From NCBI RefSeq assembly GCF_024700075.1, contig NZ_JAJONE010000001.1:3619001-3683000 (forward strand): a DNA stretch of 64,000 nt. The letters run 5' to 3'. Shown in pieces: positions 18,124-24,448 of the stretch. The DNA is from Hymenobacter sp. J193 (GTDB lineage Bacteria; Bacteroidota; Bacteroidia; Cytophagales; Hymenobacteraceae). A model generated the notes under the pieces. The model made no database searches. It was not told the origin of the DNA and saw only the letters and a program-made list of their open reading frames with translations. The position numbers were made by a program, and so were the translations under genes. Each line of letters opens with the position of its first letter. Positions within the stretch are counted from its first letter, which is position 1.

Positions 18124-19026
18124 CTAGGTTCTGACTTCCAGGTGTTCAGCTTTAACTGACTGCCCGGTTACCAGGGCCTGGTAGTGGCTGGCCAGCATAC
18201 CACCGATGGTTTGCTGAAAAGGGGTGGTAAACGTCACGTCATCCACCGAAGCCACGCCGATAACCTCGGCGGCGGTACCCGTCATGAAGGCGGCAGAAGC
18301 GGTGCGCAGCTCCTCGGGCTTGAAGAATTGCTCGTGTACCGTGATGCCGGCCTCGCGGGCCAGGTCGATGATGGTGTTGCGGGTGATGCCACGCAGAATG
18401 CTGCCCTGAGGAGCGGTGTACAGCTCACCTTCCCGCTCGAAAAAGAAGTTGGCTCCCGGACCTTCCGCCACGTAGCCGTTCATATCCAGCAGCAGGGCTT
18501 CGTCGTAGCCCCGGCCCTTGGCCTCGGTGCTGGCAATGATGGAGTTGACGTAGTGGCCGGCGACTTTCGCTTCAATGGGCACGGCCTTGGGGTTGGGCCG
18601 CTCGTAAGGCGAGATGGTGAGGCGCAGGCTCTGGTCGCCGAGGTACTTGCCCCATTCCCACACGGCAATCAGCAGGTTGCCGGAGGAGGCGGCTTTCAGG
18701 CTCATGTTGGGCGTGGCGGCGTACACCAGCGGCCGGAGGTAGGCATCGGTGAGGTGGTTGCGCTCCAGCACTTCGTAGCTGATGCGCGTCAGCTCTTCCA
18801 CCGAGTAAGCCAGCGGCAGCCCAATGGATTTACAGGAATAGTGCAGCCGCTCGTAGTGCTCTTCGGGCTTGAAGATGCGCGTGCCGGCCGGCGTCTGGTA
18901 GGCCCGGATGCCCTCGAACACGGCGTAGCCATAGTGCAAAGACTGGGCGTAGACGCCGCACGTAGCCTGCTCGGCCGGTACGAACTCGCCATCCAGGAAA
19001 GCAACTGTATCAGAGGTGAAGTACAT
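18124..19026 (-). CDS. ilvE: branched-chain amino acid aminotransferase
   Basis: Fold-type IV PLP transaminase doing the last step to leucine, isoleucine and valine. At 300 residues it is the IlvE group I size. Motifs include the start YFTSDTVAFLDGEFVPAEQA region, FEGIRAYQTPAGTRIFKPEEH, the PLP lysine in IEAKVAGHYVNSI, and EALLLDMNGYVAEGPGANFFFE. It is the first structural gene of the ilv run. The ATG lies 33 bases after a leader terminator, so expression likely depends on read-through of that attenuator. Confidence 0.96.
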   Translation of the reverse strand: MYFTSDTVAFLDGEFVPAEQATCGVYAQSLHYGYAVFEGIRAYQTPAGTRIFKPEEHYERLHYSCKSIGLPLAYSVEELTRISYEVLERNHLTDAYLRPLVYAATPNMSLKAASSGNLLIAVWEWGKYLGDQSLRLTISPYERPNPKAVPIEAKVAGHYVNSIIASTEAKGRGYDEALLLDMNGYVAEGPGANFFFEREGELYTAPQGSILRGITRNTIIDLAREAGITVHEQFFKPEELRTASAAFMTGTAAEVIGVASVDDVTFTTPFQQTIGGMLASHYQALVTGQSVKAEHLEVRT

Positions 19027-19059
19027 GCGGAGGACTAGCGGAAAATAACGAATGAAGAC

Positions 19060-19094
19060 AAAAAAGCCTTTCAGAGCACCGGGCTGAGAAAGGC
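19060..19094 (-). terminator. attenuator terminator upstream of ilvE
   Basis: On the minus strand GCCTTTC (19094-19088) pairs with GAAAGGC (19072-19066), an inner AGC/GCT extends the stem, and six T follow (19065-19060). It sits between a leader peptide gene and ilvE. Its 5' arm is also part of an alternative pairing with the end of the leader gene, the hallmark of an attenuator. Confidence 0.82.
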
Positions 19095-19129
19095 TGCTGG
19101 CGTGGCGGATAACGCGGTTCCTTTCAGCC
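19082..19129 (-). promoter_or_regulatory. predicted antiterminator of the ilv leader
   Basis: The end of the leader gene, GGCTGAAAGG (19129-19120, containing the stop TGA), can pair with CCTTTCTCAGCC (19093-19082): GGCTGA with TCAGCC and AAGG with CCTT, leaving a two-base bulge. The second strand overlaps the 5' arm of the terminator at 19088-19094, so the two folds exclude each other. A ribosome stalled earlier on Leu/Ile/Val codons would leave GGCTGAAAGG free and favour read-through; one reaching the stop would mask it and allow termination. Confidence 0.72.
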
Positions 19130-19180
19130 TGGCAGCGGCAGCGTAATGACTGGTCCGACGGAATTGAGAATCAAGGTCAT
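19124..19180 (-). CDS. ilv operon leader peptide
   Basis: An 18-codon ORF from ATG at 19180 to TGA at 19124 encoding MTLILNSVGPVITLPLPG. Ten of 18 residues are Leu, Ile, Val or Thr, the amino acids made by or feeding the downstream ilv pathway. It ends 30 bases before the terminator hairpin and its stop codon lies inside the antiterminator strand. No Shine-Dalgarno is seen, usual for this phylum. The regulatory reading rests on codon content plus the two alternative hairpins; function is inferred. Confidence 0.75.
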   Translation of the reverse strand: MTLILNSVGPVITLPLPG

Positions 19181-19515
19181 GTGAGGCGAAAGGGAAAAAC
19201 AACGGTAGAGGACGGGCGGGGCGCTTGGTTTGATTCTATTCGCTCGACGGAGTAATATGCGGTGGGGCCGGGCTTGGGCGAAGTGGCCGGCTGCATACAC
19301 GGGCGCCAGCCCGCCGCTACCAACGAAATAAATTGTGCCGACCAGGAAGTGGAAAAGTGCTCCGACATGTCATCTTTGCGTTGTTAGGATGATAGCAAGT
19401 ACATCAGCTACAGCACGTAATTAAAACTTTCTCTTCAGCTGCCTACTATTTCTACTATTTGCGCTTTGTTTGGTAAAACATTGTAAAACAGTACGTTGAT
19501 TTTTTTGTAAATACA
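19181..19515. other. divergent promoter region between the ilv leader and the helical-repeat gene
   Basis: This 335-base gap must hold the promoter of the ilv leader (minus) and of the gene starting at 19516 (plus). CAACGGTA at 19200-19207 is the complement of TACCGTTG, one mismatch from the -7 consensus, and lies 20 bases before the leader ATG, but no -33 partner is clear. On the plus side TTTG-rich sequence at 19455-19475 is suggestive only. A 63-codon minus ORF (19177-19368) looks like chance. Confidence 0.4.
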
Positions 19516-21060
19516 ATGCCCAACGAAAACACGGACCCGGTTTTTCAGCTCATCAAGTCCCTGACCCGCACCGAGAAGCGTCATTTCCGTTTGTTTGCCA
19601 ACCGGCAGGGCTCGGCGGACGGCCTTAAGTTCCTGCAATTGTTCGATGCGCTGGATGGGCAGGAGCGCTACGATGAGGAGCGCGTGCTGGCCCAAGTGCC
19701 AGCCATCAAAAAAGTGCAAGTAGCCAACCTCAAGGCCAATCTGTACCGGCAGCTGCTGGCCAGCCTGCGCATGTACCACGCGGGCCACAACACCGATATC
19801 CAGCTGCGCGAGCAGCTCGACTACGCCCGCGTGCTCTACAACCGCGGCCTGTATATCCAGAGCCTGCGGATGCTGGAAAAGGTAAAGCAAGCCGCCCAGC
19901 AGGCCGAAATGCAGCATATCACGCTCATGGCTCTCGACTTCGAGAAGCTGATTGAGGGCCAGTACATCACCCGGAGCCTGCGCGGCCGGGCGCGGGAACT
20001 GTCGGACGAGGCTACGACCACCGTGGCGCACGTGGCGCGGGAGCATGCCCTGTCCAACCTGGCGCTGCGCATGTACGGGCGCTACCTCAAAATCGGGCAC
20101 ACCCGCAACCAGCAGGACTACGACAAGATTACCGATTACTTCCGCCAGGACCTGCCGCTGCTGGACCCCCGGCAGGCCACGTTCTTCGAGCAGCTGTACT
20201 ACTACCAGGCCCATGTGTGGTACTACACCATCACGCAAAACTTCCGGCTCTGCTTCCGCTATGCCCAGAAGTGGGTGGATTTGTTTGAGGCCAACCCCCT
20301 GATGCGCGAGCAGCAGGCCATGCTCTACATCAAGGGCCTGCACAACCTGCTAGTGACGGCCTACAACATGCTTTACTACAGCAAGTTTGAGGAGGTGCTA
20401 ACCCTGCTGGAGGCCTACGCCGCCGACCCGGAGCGCCGCACCAGCCCCAACATCGACATGCTGCTGTTCCTGTACATTTACACCAACCGCATCAACGGCT
20501 ACTTCATGCGCGGGCAGTTCACGGAGGGGCTGAAGATCGTGCCGGAGCTGCTCGAAAACCTCGACCACTTCCGCCTGCAACTCGACTCGCACCGGCGCCT
20601 GGTGTTCTACTACAAAATTGCCAGCCTGTACTTCGGCAGCGGCCAGCCCGATAAGGCCATTGAGTACCTCAACAAGGTTATCTATTTCAAGGAAGCCAGC
20701 CTGCGCGAAGACATTCAGTGCTTTGCCCGAATCCTCAACCTAATTGCCCACTACGAAGCCGGCCGCGACGAATCCCTGGACTACCAGATCCGGTCGGTGT
20801 ACCGCTTCCTGGGCAAGATGAACGACCAGCAGCAGATGCAGGAGGCCATCTTCAAGTTCCTGCGCAGCCTTGGCGACGTGGCTCCGTCTCAGCTCAAGGA
20901 GTCCTTCCTCAAACTCAAAAACAAGCTTATTGTCATTGCCGAAAACCCTTACGAGCGGCGCCCCTTCCTCTACCTCGACATCATTTCCTGGCTGGAAAGC
21001 AAGATTGAGAACGTGCCCGTGCAGGATATCATCCGCCGTAAGTTCCCCAAGCTCAAGTAG
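19516..21060 (+). CDS. conserved all-helical repeat protein (TPR-like)
   Basis: A 514-residue soluble protein without signal peptide. It opens with NTDPVFQLIKSLTRTEKRHFRLFANRQ and continues as alternating amphipathic helices rich in Tyr, Leu and Arg, resembling degenerate TPR units (for example the block around YFGSGQPDKAIEYLNKVIYFKEASLRED, written here as a family-type match). The C-terminus has a long helix ending in FPKLK. I recognise it as a type of conserved hypothetical found in Cytophagales, with no known enzyme motif; scaffold or protein-interaction roles are possible. It is transcribed away from the ilv leader. Confidence 0.75.
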   Translation: MPNENTDPVFQLIKSLTRTEKRHFRLFANRQGSADGLKFLQLFDALDGQERYDEERVLAQVPAIKKVQVANLKANLYRQLLASLRMYHAGHNTDIQLREQLDYARVLYNRGLYIQSLRMLEKVKQAAQQAEMQHITLMALDFEKLIEGQYITRSLRGRARELSDEATTTVAHVAREHALSNLALRMYGRYLKIGHTRNQQDYDKITDYFRQDLPLLDPRQATFFEQLYYYQAHVWYYTITQNFRLCFRYAQKWVDLFEANPLMREQQAMLYIKGLHNLLVTAYNMLYYSKFEEVLTLLEAYAADPERRTSPNIDMLLFLYIYTNRINGYFMRGQFTEGLKIVPELLENLDHFRLQLDSHRRLVFYYKIASLYFGSGQPDKAIEYLNKVIYFKEASLREDIQCFARILNLIAHYEAGRDESLDYQIRSVYRFLGKMNDQQQMQEAIFKFLRSLGDVAPSQLKESFLKLKNKLIVIAENPYERRPFLYLDIISWLESKIENVPVQDIIRRKFPKLK

Positions 21061-21078
21061 GAAATTGGTGAGTGCGGA

Positions 21079-21247
21079 GAAGCTGTCATGGCGAGCAGTG
21101 CGAAGTAATCCGTCCTGAACAACGCACCCAGCCCGAAGACGTGAAAAGCCCCTGATGCCAGCACGGACGTCAGGTGCTTTCTGGTAGAAGAACGTATCTG
21201 GTTTTGTACAGGACGGATTGCTTCGCACTGCTCGCCATGACAGCTTC
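21079..21247. repeat. 169-bp nested inverted repeat, copy 1 (MITE-like)
   Basis: Terminal arms of 39 bases at 21079-21117 and 21209-21247 differ at one position; they contain TGTCATGGCGAGCAGTGCGA. Inside is a second hairpin (AAAGCCCCTGA against TCAGGTGCTTT) followed by CTGGTAGAAGAACGTATCTG. A clearly related copy lies at about 23730-23893. The element fills the gap between two convergent genes and has no ORF of its own. Confidence 0.85.
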
Positions 21248-21386
21248 TTCGCACCCCGAAGCAGGCGTAGTGCACTCCCGAGGCAAAAGTCTATTACTCT
21301 TGCCGCAAGAGTGGCAGACTTTTTCCGCATAAGGAGCACGACTACCGGAAAGACGCATTATGCCGTTAGAACGTCAACTCACCATC

Positions 21387-22241
21387 TCACAACTTCACCA
21401 CGGGCTGGCCTTGCAGGGCCTGAGCGAAAAGCAGGGCCACCAATCCCGCGTACAGCAGCGCCCCCAGCCAGGTGAGTAGCGCGGCCCGGCGCGGCAGGCG
21501 GCGGCTCAGCCACCAGCCCAGCAGCGGCACCACCTGCAGGGCGTGCATGCCCAGGAAGTGGGCAATGCGCAGGTCGCCGGCGCGGGTGCTCCAGCCCAGG
21601 CCGGGCAGACCGGTGCCGCCGTCGGGGGCGCCTACCGTGTGCTGGTTGAGGTGAATCATCATGCCGCCCAGCACCGAGCCCACCAGAAATAGCAGCAGCC
21701 CGAGGCGCACGCCCCACACGTAGCCGGCCGGGCCGTGGGGCCGGTAGCGCCACCCCAGGTACACGGCGGCTATGGTGGCCCCGGTATTCACCATAATGGC
21801 TACGCCCATCAGGTTGAAGACAAGGCCGTCCAGCGGCGTAGCAATATTGTAGTGCGAGGAGGTGCCGCGGGCGGCCTGCAGCACAATGCAGGCAATTTCG
21901 GCCACCATGCAGACAGCTACTACCCGGCTTACGCGCCGTACCCCGCGTTGCGCCGGAGCGGGCAGGTCAGCCAGTAGCCAGCCCAGCGTCCAGACAAAAG
22001 CCAGCACCGACAGGCAAAACTTAATGGGCTTCAGCCAGACCAGGGCGCCCGTAACCAGGCGGGCATCCAGCGGCAGCAGCACCAGGGCTACTCCCAGCAA
22101 GGCTACGTGCAGCCAACCCGTCCAGGAAAGCACAGGGTTTACGCGGTGCAGGATCCGCAGCCAGCCGCCTATGCTGCTCGTGGGAGCCGGCTTTGGGGAC
22201 AGGTCAAACGACGGGGGCAGAGAAAGGGAAGATGAGTTCAT
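21387..22241 (-). CDS. multi-pass membrane protein, unknown function
   Basis: A 284-residue integral membrane protein with about seven hydrophobic segments, including 41-60, 64-88, 105-125, 145-165, 180-200, 232-250 and 260-278. The N-terminal 25 residues are Ser/Pro-rich and cytosolic in appearance. Short motifs such as WLKPIKFCLSVLAFVWTLGW and HFLGMHALQVVPLLGWWL (a conserved His pair) recall small conserved membrane proteins of unknown role. It starts 12 bases after the DUF4281-type gene ends, so the two form an operon. Confidence 0.75.
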   Translation of the reverse strand: MNSSSLSLPPSFDLSPKPAPTSSIGGWLRILHRVNPVLSWTGWLHVALLGVALVLLPLDARLVTGALVWLKPIKFCLSVLAFVWTLGWLLADLPAPAQRGVRRVSRVVAVCMVAEIACIVLQAARGTSSHYNIATPLDGLVFNLMGVAIMVNTGATIAAVYLGWRYRPHGPAGYVWGVRLGLLLFLVGSVLGGMMIHLNQHTVGAPDGGTGLPGLGWSTRAGDLRIAHFLGMHALQVVPLLGWWLSRRLPRRAALLTWLGALLYAGLVALLFAQALQGQPVVKL

Positions 22242-22253
22242 AGCGGTAGGAGG

Positions 22254-22712
22254 TTAGGAGGCAAGATCAGCAGGGGAAGAAACGGGGCGCAGCTGGCGCA
22301 ACCCGGCGTAGAGCAGCAGGCCTATCGGCCCCACCAAAAAAGTGAGCAGAAGGCAGGGCACGCGCAGATACCAAGCCAGCCCGCGCCGCTCGGCATCCTG
22401 CGTTTCCCAGATGCCTACGGCCAGATCAAAGCACAGGTAGTGCACCCAGCCGGCCGTGAGGGCCCACGGATCCTGAAACAGGGCCCTCACCTCGGCCAGG
22501 GAGCTGAAGCCGCCTTCCGTAGCATGAGGGCTAAAATAATGCATCGTAAGCAAGGCGGCGTAAGTGGCAGCTAGCAGCAAGGGCCACACGCCGCTGCGTA
22601 CCAGCCGGCGCGTAACCACCCAGCGGGGCGCGGCCATCAGCAGGAGCCAGGCGGGCAGCACGGCGGTGTTAGCCACGGAAAACACGAATTCGGGAGTGAG
22701 GAAGGCGGGCAT
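22254..22712 (-). CDS. ABA4-like membrane protein (DUF4281 type)
   Basis: A 152-residue protein with four membrane helices. The segment WVHYLCFDLAVGIWETQDA near 88-106 and the final LTFLVGPIGLLLY helix match the ABA4-like family, named after a plant protein needed for neoxanthin synthesis. In bacteria the role is unsettled, but a carotenoid link is conceivable for a pigmented Hymenobacter-like organism. It lies first in a two-gene operon with the membrane protein at 21387. Confidence 0.75.
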   Translation of the reverse strand: MPAFLTPEFVFSVANTAVLPAWLLLMAAPRWVVTRRLVRSGVWPLLLAATYAALLTMHYFSPHATEGGFSSLAEVRALFQDPWALTAGWVHYLCFDLAVGIWETQDAERRGLAWYLRVPCLLLTFLVGPIGLLLYAGLRQLRPVSSPADLAS

Positions 22713-22846
22713 ACAAACGGGCAGAAGTACAGCCGTAAAAGTATCAGCCGCCCGGCCAGCTGGCTAACCCATCCGGGGTGAAGCGTAGAATAGCCGGGGC
22801 GAAGTGTCTGGCGTCCGTTGCCAGTTGATAGCAGCTAAAAGGAACT

Positions 22847-22953
22847 GTCGTGCTCTATCTGGCGTCCGCGCAGCCGAAGCATCGCGCTAGTATGGTAAAC
22901 TCACCGAAGCGGTAGAGATGCTTCGGCTGTGCGGACGCCAGATAAAGCATGAC
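22847..22953. repeat. 37-bp-arm inverted repeat
   Basis: Arms at 22847-22883 and 22917-22953 pair over 37 bases with three mismatches and include CTGGCGTCCGCGCAGCCGAA. The sequence is related to the inner arms at 1889-1978 (both contain AGCCGAAGCATC) and to the short copy at 3997-4036. It lies between divergent genes, just upstream of a -7 box. Confidence 0.8.
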
Positions 22954-22996
22954 GCCTTACTATCAACAGATAACCAACAACTGACGAGTAGCTGCG

Positions 22997-23004
22997 TACT
23001 TTTG
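22997..23004 (+). promoter_or_regulatory. -7 box TACTTTTG directly before an ATG
   Basis: TACTTTTG fits the Bacteroidota -7 consensus TAnnTTTG exactly and ends only six bases before the ATG at 23011. No clear -33 TTG is present at the usual spacing. If used, transcription would begin at or next to the start codon, giving a leaderless message. Confidence 0.5.
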
Positions 23005-23010
23005 CAGCGT

Positions 23011-23685
23011 ATGACGGCTTTGCGTGGAATTCTGCTGGGAGTGCTGGGCTGCGGGTGGCTGGCAACGGCTGCTGGTGCGGAGCCGCTACCGCCCGATTCC
23101 AGCCGCGTGCGTCAGTCGCACCGGCGGCTGGTGTTTCAGTTCGACCAGCGCTACTCGGTGCTCAATGGCAGCGTGGTGGGCATCAACGGGCTGAAGGTGG
23201 GCGTGGAATTCCGGGGGCGGGTGCGTACGGGCCTGGGCCTGTACCTGCTCTCCGATGGCGTGCCCACCGATGTGGCTTTGCCCGCCCACCTGCCCGCTGG
23301 CACCCGCGACGAGCTGCGCTTCCGCTACGTGGCGGCCTACGGCGAATATGTGGTGAAGGGCACGCCCCGCTGGGAGCTGAGCACACCCACGCAGCTGGGC
23401 ATCGGCCGCTACTACGCCCGCTACGAAAAGCCCGATGGCGAAGTGGAGCGTACCCCTCGGCGGCTGATTTACATGTTTGAGCCTTCCGTGGCCGGACACG
23501 TGCGCGTGTTCCGGTGGGTGGGCGTGGGTGCCGGTGGCGGCTACCGTCAGATGCTGTTCATGAACAATGCACTCGAAAGCGAGTTGAACGGCCCCATTTT
23601 CTTCGGCCGCGTCAAACTGTTCCTGGGCGACCTATACAAAATCGTGCGCGGCCGCCAGCGCCTGTTCTCCCAGCAGGGGCTTTGA
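23011..23685 (+). CDS. secreted protein, probable outer-membrane beta-barrel type
   Basis: A 224-residue protein with a signal peptide (MTALRGILLGVLGCGW, cleaved after AAGA). The mature part has alternating hydrophobic and aromatic beta-strand patterns, for example FQFDQRYSVLNGSVVG, RTGLGLYLLSD, RYVAAYGEYVVKG and HVRVFRWVGVGAGGGYR, with Gly-rich turns, suggesting an eight-strand barrel or similar envelope protein. No catalytic motif is seen. The start at 23011 was taken because the signal peptide begins there; the upstream ATG at 22918 falls inside an inverted repeat. Confidence 0.7.
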   Translation: MTALRGILLGVLGCGWLATAAGAEPLPPDSSRVRQSHRRLVFQFDQRYSVLNGSVVGINGLKVGVEFRGRVRTGLGLYLLSDGVPTDVALPAHLPAGTRDELRFRYVAAYGEYVVKGTPRWELSTPTQLGIGRYYARYEKPDGEVERTPRRLIYMFEPSVAGHVRVFRWVGVGAGGGYRQMLFMNNALESELNGPIFFGRVKLFLGDLYKIVRGRQRLFSQQGL

Positions 23686-23729
23686 GGTAATGTGCTGATG
23701 TGGGGAATGTGCTGATGTGCTAATATCTC

Positions 23730-23893
23730 CTGGCATTGCGGGGCGGAACCGAAGTCATCCGTCCTGAGTAACGTGCCAAACCTTGAAATGCGAAAAGCCC
23801 TTACCCGTGCGCAACGAGTAAGGGCTTTCTGGTAGAAGAGCGGGTCTGGTTTTGTGCAGAACGGATGGCTTCGCGCTGCTCGCCATGACACGT
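23730..23893. repeat. nested inverted repeat, copy 2 of the 21-kb element
   Basis: Imperfect outer arms (right arm near 23857-23893) share words such as CATCCGTCCTG, CTGGTAGAAGA and TCTGGTTTTGTGCAG with the copy at 21079-21247. The inner hairpin AAAGCCCTTAC/GTAAGGGCTTT has 11 perfect pairs but a different sequence from copy 1, so pairing is conserved while bases change. It again lies between convergent genes. Confidence 0.75.
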
Positions 23894-23913
23894 CAGTCAC
23901 CATTTTACTGCCT

Positions 23914-23945
23914 CACATTAGCACATTAGCACATTAGCACATTCT
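23914..23945 (+). repeat. short tandem repeat CACATTAG
   Basis: Three perfect 8-base units CACATTAG followed by CACATTCT. The complementary word CTAATGTG-like sequence occurs at 23690-23725, so together they form the outer arms around copy 2 of the nested repeat. The same words flank the repeat at 1819-2030. Confidence 0.75.
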
Positions 23946-23964
23946 CCACATTAGTACATTACAT

Positions 23965-24333
23965 TCAGTTTCCCCGGGCGGGGCGGCGCAGCACGAACAG
24001 CGTGTGGGCGGGACGCTTGTCGGTTTGCTGATACATCTGTACCACTTCCCAGCCCAGCTTGCCCATGTAGGTGAGGGCACTCACATGGGTGGCAAACACC
24101 TGCAGCTTGCCCGCCTCGCGCTGGGAAAGGGAGCCGCCGCCCAGCTTCTCGAAACCGTAGCCAAAGTCCACGAAGATGTCGCCGGTTTTGGCTTTATTGT
24201 CGGGAGAAAACAGGTTGTCGGTCGTCAGCAGCTCGCAGTACTCGTAGCGCTGGGTGTCGATGGTTTGGGCCTGGGCGCGGCCGGTCCAGCTCAGGAGCGG
24301 CAGGAAGAAAGCTAGGAAGAGAAGGCGTTTCAT
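23965..24333 (-). CDS. small secreted hypothetical protein
   Basis: A 122-residue exported protein with a clear signal peptide (MKRLLFLAFFLPLLSW, cleavage after AQA). The mature part includes TQRYEYCELLTTDNLFSPDNKAKTGD (quoted in part: RYEYCELL) and ends with a MGKLGWEVVQMYQQ segment, an arrangement common to small conserved Bacteroidota periplasmic proteins. No catalytic motif is visible. The Met at 24333 was preferred over one four codons upstream because it starts the signal peptide. Confidence 0.7.
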   Translation of the reverse strand: MKRLLFLAFFLPLLSWTGRAQAQTIDTQRYEYCELLTTDNLFSPDNKAKTGDIFVDFGYGFEKLGGGSLSQREAGKLQVFATHVSALTYMGKLGWEVVQMYQQTDKRPAHTLFVLRRPARGN

Positions 24334-24448
24334 AAGAGGGCGCAAGAATTTGGGGAAGCATGAAAAAGGGCTGGCCGGATGCGGGAATTGATGCCATGCA
24401 TTTTCCCCTCATCCGGCCAGCCGCTTCGGTAATATACGAGGACCGGCG

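Noticed and set aside
19177..19368. 63-codon minus ORF as the ilv leader peptide
   Set aside because: It ends at the leader ATG and is not enriched in branched-chain residues near its end; the 18-codon ORF fits the hairpins.
23914..23945. CRISPR-like array from the CACATTAG repeats
   Set aside because: Units are 8 bases without spacers; no cas genes.
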